A stretch of 48,998 nt of DNA from Gemmatimonadota bacterium. Lineage in GTDB: Bacteria; Gemmatimonadota; Gemmatimonadetes; Gemmatimonadales; Gemmatimonadaceae. The stretch is from positions 1 through 48,998 of the forward strand of contig PLEG01000335.1 in the NCBI GenBank assembly GCA_003136975.1, given 5' to 3'. The notes beneath the pieces are model-generated. The model was not told the origin of the DNA. It worked only from the letters and a program-made list of their open reading frames with translations, and searched no databases. The first letter of the stretch is position 1. Each line of letters starts with the position of its first letter. Position numbers and translations under genes: made by a program. Below are positions 46,402 to 48,998 of this stretch, one piece after another.

Positions 46402-47556
46402 ATGACTATGACACCTCAGAGCAACAAACTTTCCTTGAAGGACTTCCGTTCAGCATACGGGATCGCCCCTAAGCTTGCAGACACTCCCCCGGTGGGCGCC
46501 CTGTTGGCGTTAGCCACTTTCTGGGAGGCGTGTCTCAAATCAGAATCTGGCGGACTGAACGGTAACGGTGCCTTTCGTTATCCAGCAGCGTACGAAGCGG
46601 CTTTCGATCACGTGGCCGAAGGTATGAGCGTACCATTCCGCGACTTACCCATCGGTTTGCAACGTCTCATGGGCGGACGCGCCACGGACGTCTGGTACTC
46701 GCACGCTGAAGTACCAGGTATTGTCGAGATCGCGCCGAATGTCCTCTCGCTTATCACCTCGAAATGGATCCGAAGGACCATTCCGGTGCGCGACCTTGCG
46801 GACCATGTGCTAACAACCTGGGCCGTGCACCACTCATGGCCGTGCGGGGCGACTGGGAGTGCCGGCTTTGGGTTGCCTCCAGTTGAGTACACTGGTGGAT
46901 ACGCGCGCTTGATGAACCGTCAGCGCTTTGATGCGCCAGTCATCTTCATGAACGGGGAGATCCACCTACACGCGATAGCGTACGCCGCGGCTTTGCTCAG
47001 GTTCGCGCCGGATGCAATTGTACGTGTCCTGGAAGGCACCACCGTTGAATCCGCGTCGTACGTAGAGCCGTTAGCCCCACGCTGGGACTGGAATTCTGAC
47101 GGAACCTCTCGTTGGGATGAGACTGACCCAACCTCCATCGAAACGGCACCGGACGCAACGGGTGTTATTGATCGGATGATCCTCGGCGGGCATTCCACTA
47201 CGATCGTTTCTACATGGGATGCCTTGGGAATGGGAACCGGAATCCCGCTCGATGTTGCTGTCCCAGCTCTCGAGGAGAGCGCAAGGGTAGCAAGACTCCC
47301 ATACGCGGAGCCCGATGGAATGGAGGTGGCAAATCGACTCGCTTGGCAGCCTAGCGCCGCGCAGGAACGCACGGTTCCAGGTGGAACTGTCTCGTGGATC
47401 TCTCGTATGATTTCCAGTCTCCTTTCGCGCCAGACCGACCGCAACGAAATGAAGGCCGTTTCGGATTGGTCCGATGCCAGATACGAGGCAATTCGGGCCA
47501 AGCTCATGGGCTCACCGCTTAAGGATTTTCTGCCTGAGCTCGCTGTACAATCGTAG
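46402..47556 (+). CDS. hypothetical protein, ~385 aa
   Basis: Long ORF; GGAG RBS 5' of the ATG at 46402. Confidence 0.75.
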   Translation: MTMTPQSNKLSLKDFRSAYGIAPKLADTPPVGALLALATFWEACLKSESGGLNGNGAFRYPAAYEAAFDHVAEGMSVPFRDLPIGLQRLMGGRATDVWYSHAEVPGIVEIAPNVLSLITSKWIRRTIPVRDLADHVLTTWAVHHSWPCGATGSAGFGLPPVEYTGGYARLMNRQRFDAPVIFMNGEIHLHAIAYAAALLRFAPDAIVRVLEGTTVESASYVEPLAPRWDWNSDGTSRWDETDPTSIETAPDATGVIDRMILGGHSTTIVSTWDALGMGTGIPLDVAVPALEESARVARLPYAEPDGMEVANRLAWQPSAAQERTVPGGTVSWISRMISSLLSRQTDRNEMKAVSDWSDARYEAIRAKLMGSPLKDFLPELAVQS

Positions 47557-47720
47557 GAATTCATGTTGCTGCCGATATTTAGGGCAGAGCAGGGCCCGTG
47601 GTCCCGTCGCCAGATTGCGTTCGAGTGGCGAGACTCGGTAGATTGATCCACGTTCCATTCGTAGTGCATAAGGCCAAGCTGTAGGTGTTGGCTGATCGCG
47701 TGCACGAATGAGGGCGCCAA

Positions 47721-47740
47721 AATCTGTAGGACTGACAACT
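47721..47740 (+). promoter_or_regulatory. 20-nt GGACTGACAACT motif, copy 5
   Basis: AATCTGTAGGACTGACAACT upstream of the pilus ATPase. Confidence 0.7.
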
Positions 47741-47901
47741 CGGAGAACACCAGTAGTGGAATTCGCGACCGATCCGGCCGCGCCCTTCCGTATATGGGAG
47801 TGGTGCGTCGGATGATCGGTAGCCGAATGCGCGTAGTGCGCGCGTCGCTATCAGGGTCGGGGGTCTCGCTGCGCAGATCGGGATAAGTCGTGACACCTCG
47901 C

Positions 47902-48998
47902 ATGTCGCTTCGCCGCATGATGGCGCAGGGCGGACAGGAAGTTCGGAACCAGCTACTTGAACGCGCGGCAGCCCAACGGCAAGCGGCGGCGGCCTCGACC
48001 GAGGAGATGTCTGTCGATTCTGACGCGGTCGCACAAGGCAACACCACTGCAGCACTCGTCGCAAACGGGAACGGTGGTTCGTCAGCGGCGCGCACTGGGT
48101 CACTTGTACTGCTTGACGAAGTCCCATTGCAAGACGCTTCCGATGGTTCGAAAGCATCAGTCAGAAGCGTCCGTCCTTCTGCGCCAGAGATTCGAACCGT
48201 ACGCAAATTCGGCGCACCGCGTCCGTCGTTGTATCAAGGGGCTCGCGACGATGAAGAGTCCGACGCTATCGGCGGAGGGTTATCTGGCGCAGAAGTTCAA
48301 GCGTTCGCAGAATCAACACCGAAAGAAGAATTGCACGCCATGGCCGATATGCTCGCCCAACAGTTGGGTGTTGAGTCAGGCTACGGAAGTGGTCCTACGC
48401 TCGGGGATGCGATCGACTCGCCAGAGAGAGGGCACCTCGTCTTCCTTGATGGCACAGATCCCGAGTCAGCCAGTGAAGGCGAAGACTCCGGACGCCTATC
48501 GGCCGACGTTCGCGATGTAGCCCTATTTGCCGCTGCACCGGGAGAGGGGCAGAGCCATCTACTCAACGCCCTGCTTGCTGAAATGGCATTGTGCAAGGCG
48601 TCTGATCTGCATATCGACGAGGGCAAAGCCCCCGCATTCAGAGTCGGCAATTTAGTCCAACGGATTCACCACGATCCGATCACTAAGATGCACGTACTGA
48701 CACTACTAAGCGTCCTGCTCAAACCTGAGCACTACGCAGATATGGAAGCCCGTTCGCGGCGCTTGGAAGCTGAACTGAATGCTGCCGGCACAGACATCAT
48801 GAGTGAAATGGATGTCATGTACGAGGATAAGCGCACGGGAACTAGATACCGCTGCAATATTGCAACAGCGGATGGTGCTTACACCCTGGCTATTCGCGCA
48901 CTTCCGAAAGACATCATCCCGCTTCGCGAGATTGGGTTGCCGAGATGTACCGAGGATGTCCTGGGAATTCCTCATGGTTTGATCGTCTTCGCGGGTGC
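47902..48998 (+). CDS. PilT/GspE/VirB11-type secretion ATPase, N-terminal part (truncated by window edge; GTG at 47890 is an alternative start)
   Basis: Manual translation: LLAEMALCKASDLHIDEGKAPAFRVGNLVQRI...YRCNIATADGAYTLAIRALPKDIIPLREIGLP...VLGIPHGLIVFAG; window ends where Walker A is expected. Not in the ORF track because it is open at the end. Confidence 0.8.
   Translation, partial: MSLRRMMAQGGQEVRNQLLERAAAQRQAAAASTEEMSVDSDAVAQGNTTAALVANGNGGSSAARTGSLVLLDEVPLQDASDGSKASVRSVRPSAPEIRTVRKFGAPRPSLYQGARDDEESDAIGGGLSGAEVQAFAESTPKEELHAMADMLAQQLGVESGYGSGPTLGDAIDSPERGHLVFLDGTDPESASEGEDSGRLSADVRDVALFAAAPGEGQSHLLNALLAEMALCKASDLHIDEGKAPAFRVGNLVQRIHHDPITKMHVLTLLSVLLKPEHYADMEARSRRLEAELNAAGTDIMSEMDVMYEDKRTGTRYRCNIATADGAYTLAIRALPKDIIPLREIGLPRCTEDVLGIPHGLIVFAG

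Noticed and set aside
46920-48206. 428-aa minus-strand ORF
   Set aside because: Antisense to the 46402-47556 gene and the secretion ATPase; Ser/Arg-rich shadow ORF with no domain signature.

Overview
The window looks like the backbone of a large plasmid or ICE-like element. The host is not identified. High-GC codon usage and the gene content would fit a soil Gemmatimonadota- or Proteobacteria-type megaplasmid, but this is a guess. (1) 1-19.8 kb: about 28 mostly small genes, all on the minus strand. They include PRTRC-type proteins C and E, DUF6573- and DUF7007-like proteins, a CYTH-domain protein, an N6-adenine MTase, RadC, a C5-cytosine MTase and tandem paralogs. Most intergenic gaps carry the same 11-nt motif (gene strand CGYRRGYGCAT), often just downstream of a terminator-like hairpin. 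(2) 19.85-21.65 kb: a noncoding region with four covarying hairpins about 90 nt apart, a duplicated 34-nt element, a 16-bp AT palindrome and iteron-like direct repeats. It is a candidate origin or structured RNA. (3) 21.7-27.1 kb: a VirD4/TraG-like coupling ATPase followed by two replication-relaxation-like proteins. (4) 27.2-33.5 kb: a tyrosine recombinase, an HTH regulator with three 19-bp operator-like repeats, four GTTCGGCWGCCGAAC palindromes (candidate parS), ParA, ParB and a DnaG-like primase. (5) 33.5-49 kb: a type IV pilus-like machine (PilC/GspF, four prepilin-like proteins including a 923-aa minor pilin fused to PKD/Ig-like repeats, and a PilT/GspE-type ATPase running off the window), an Ig-domain metalloprotease lipoprotein and two large unknown proteins. 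A 20-nt motif (RATYHGTDGGACTGACAACT) occurs five times, always upstream of and oriented toward transfer/pilus/protease genes. This suggests one regulon or a set of recombination sites. All family assignments come from reading the sequence by eye, with no database search.
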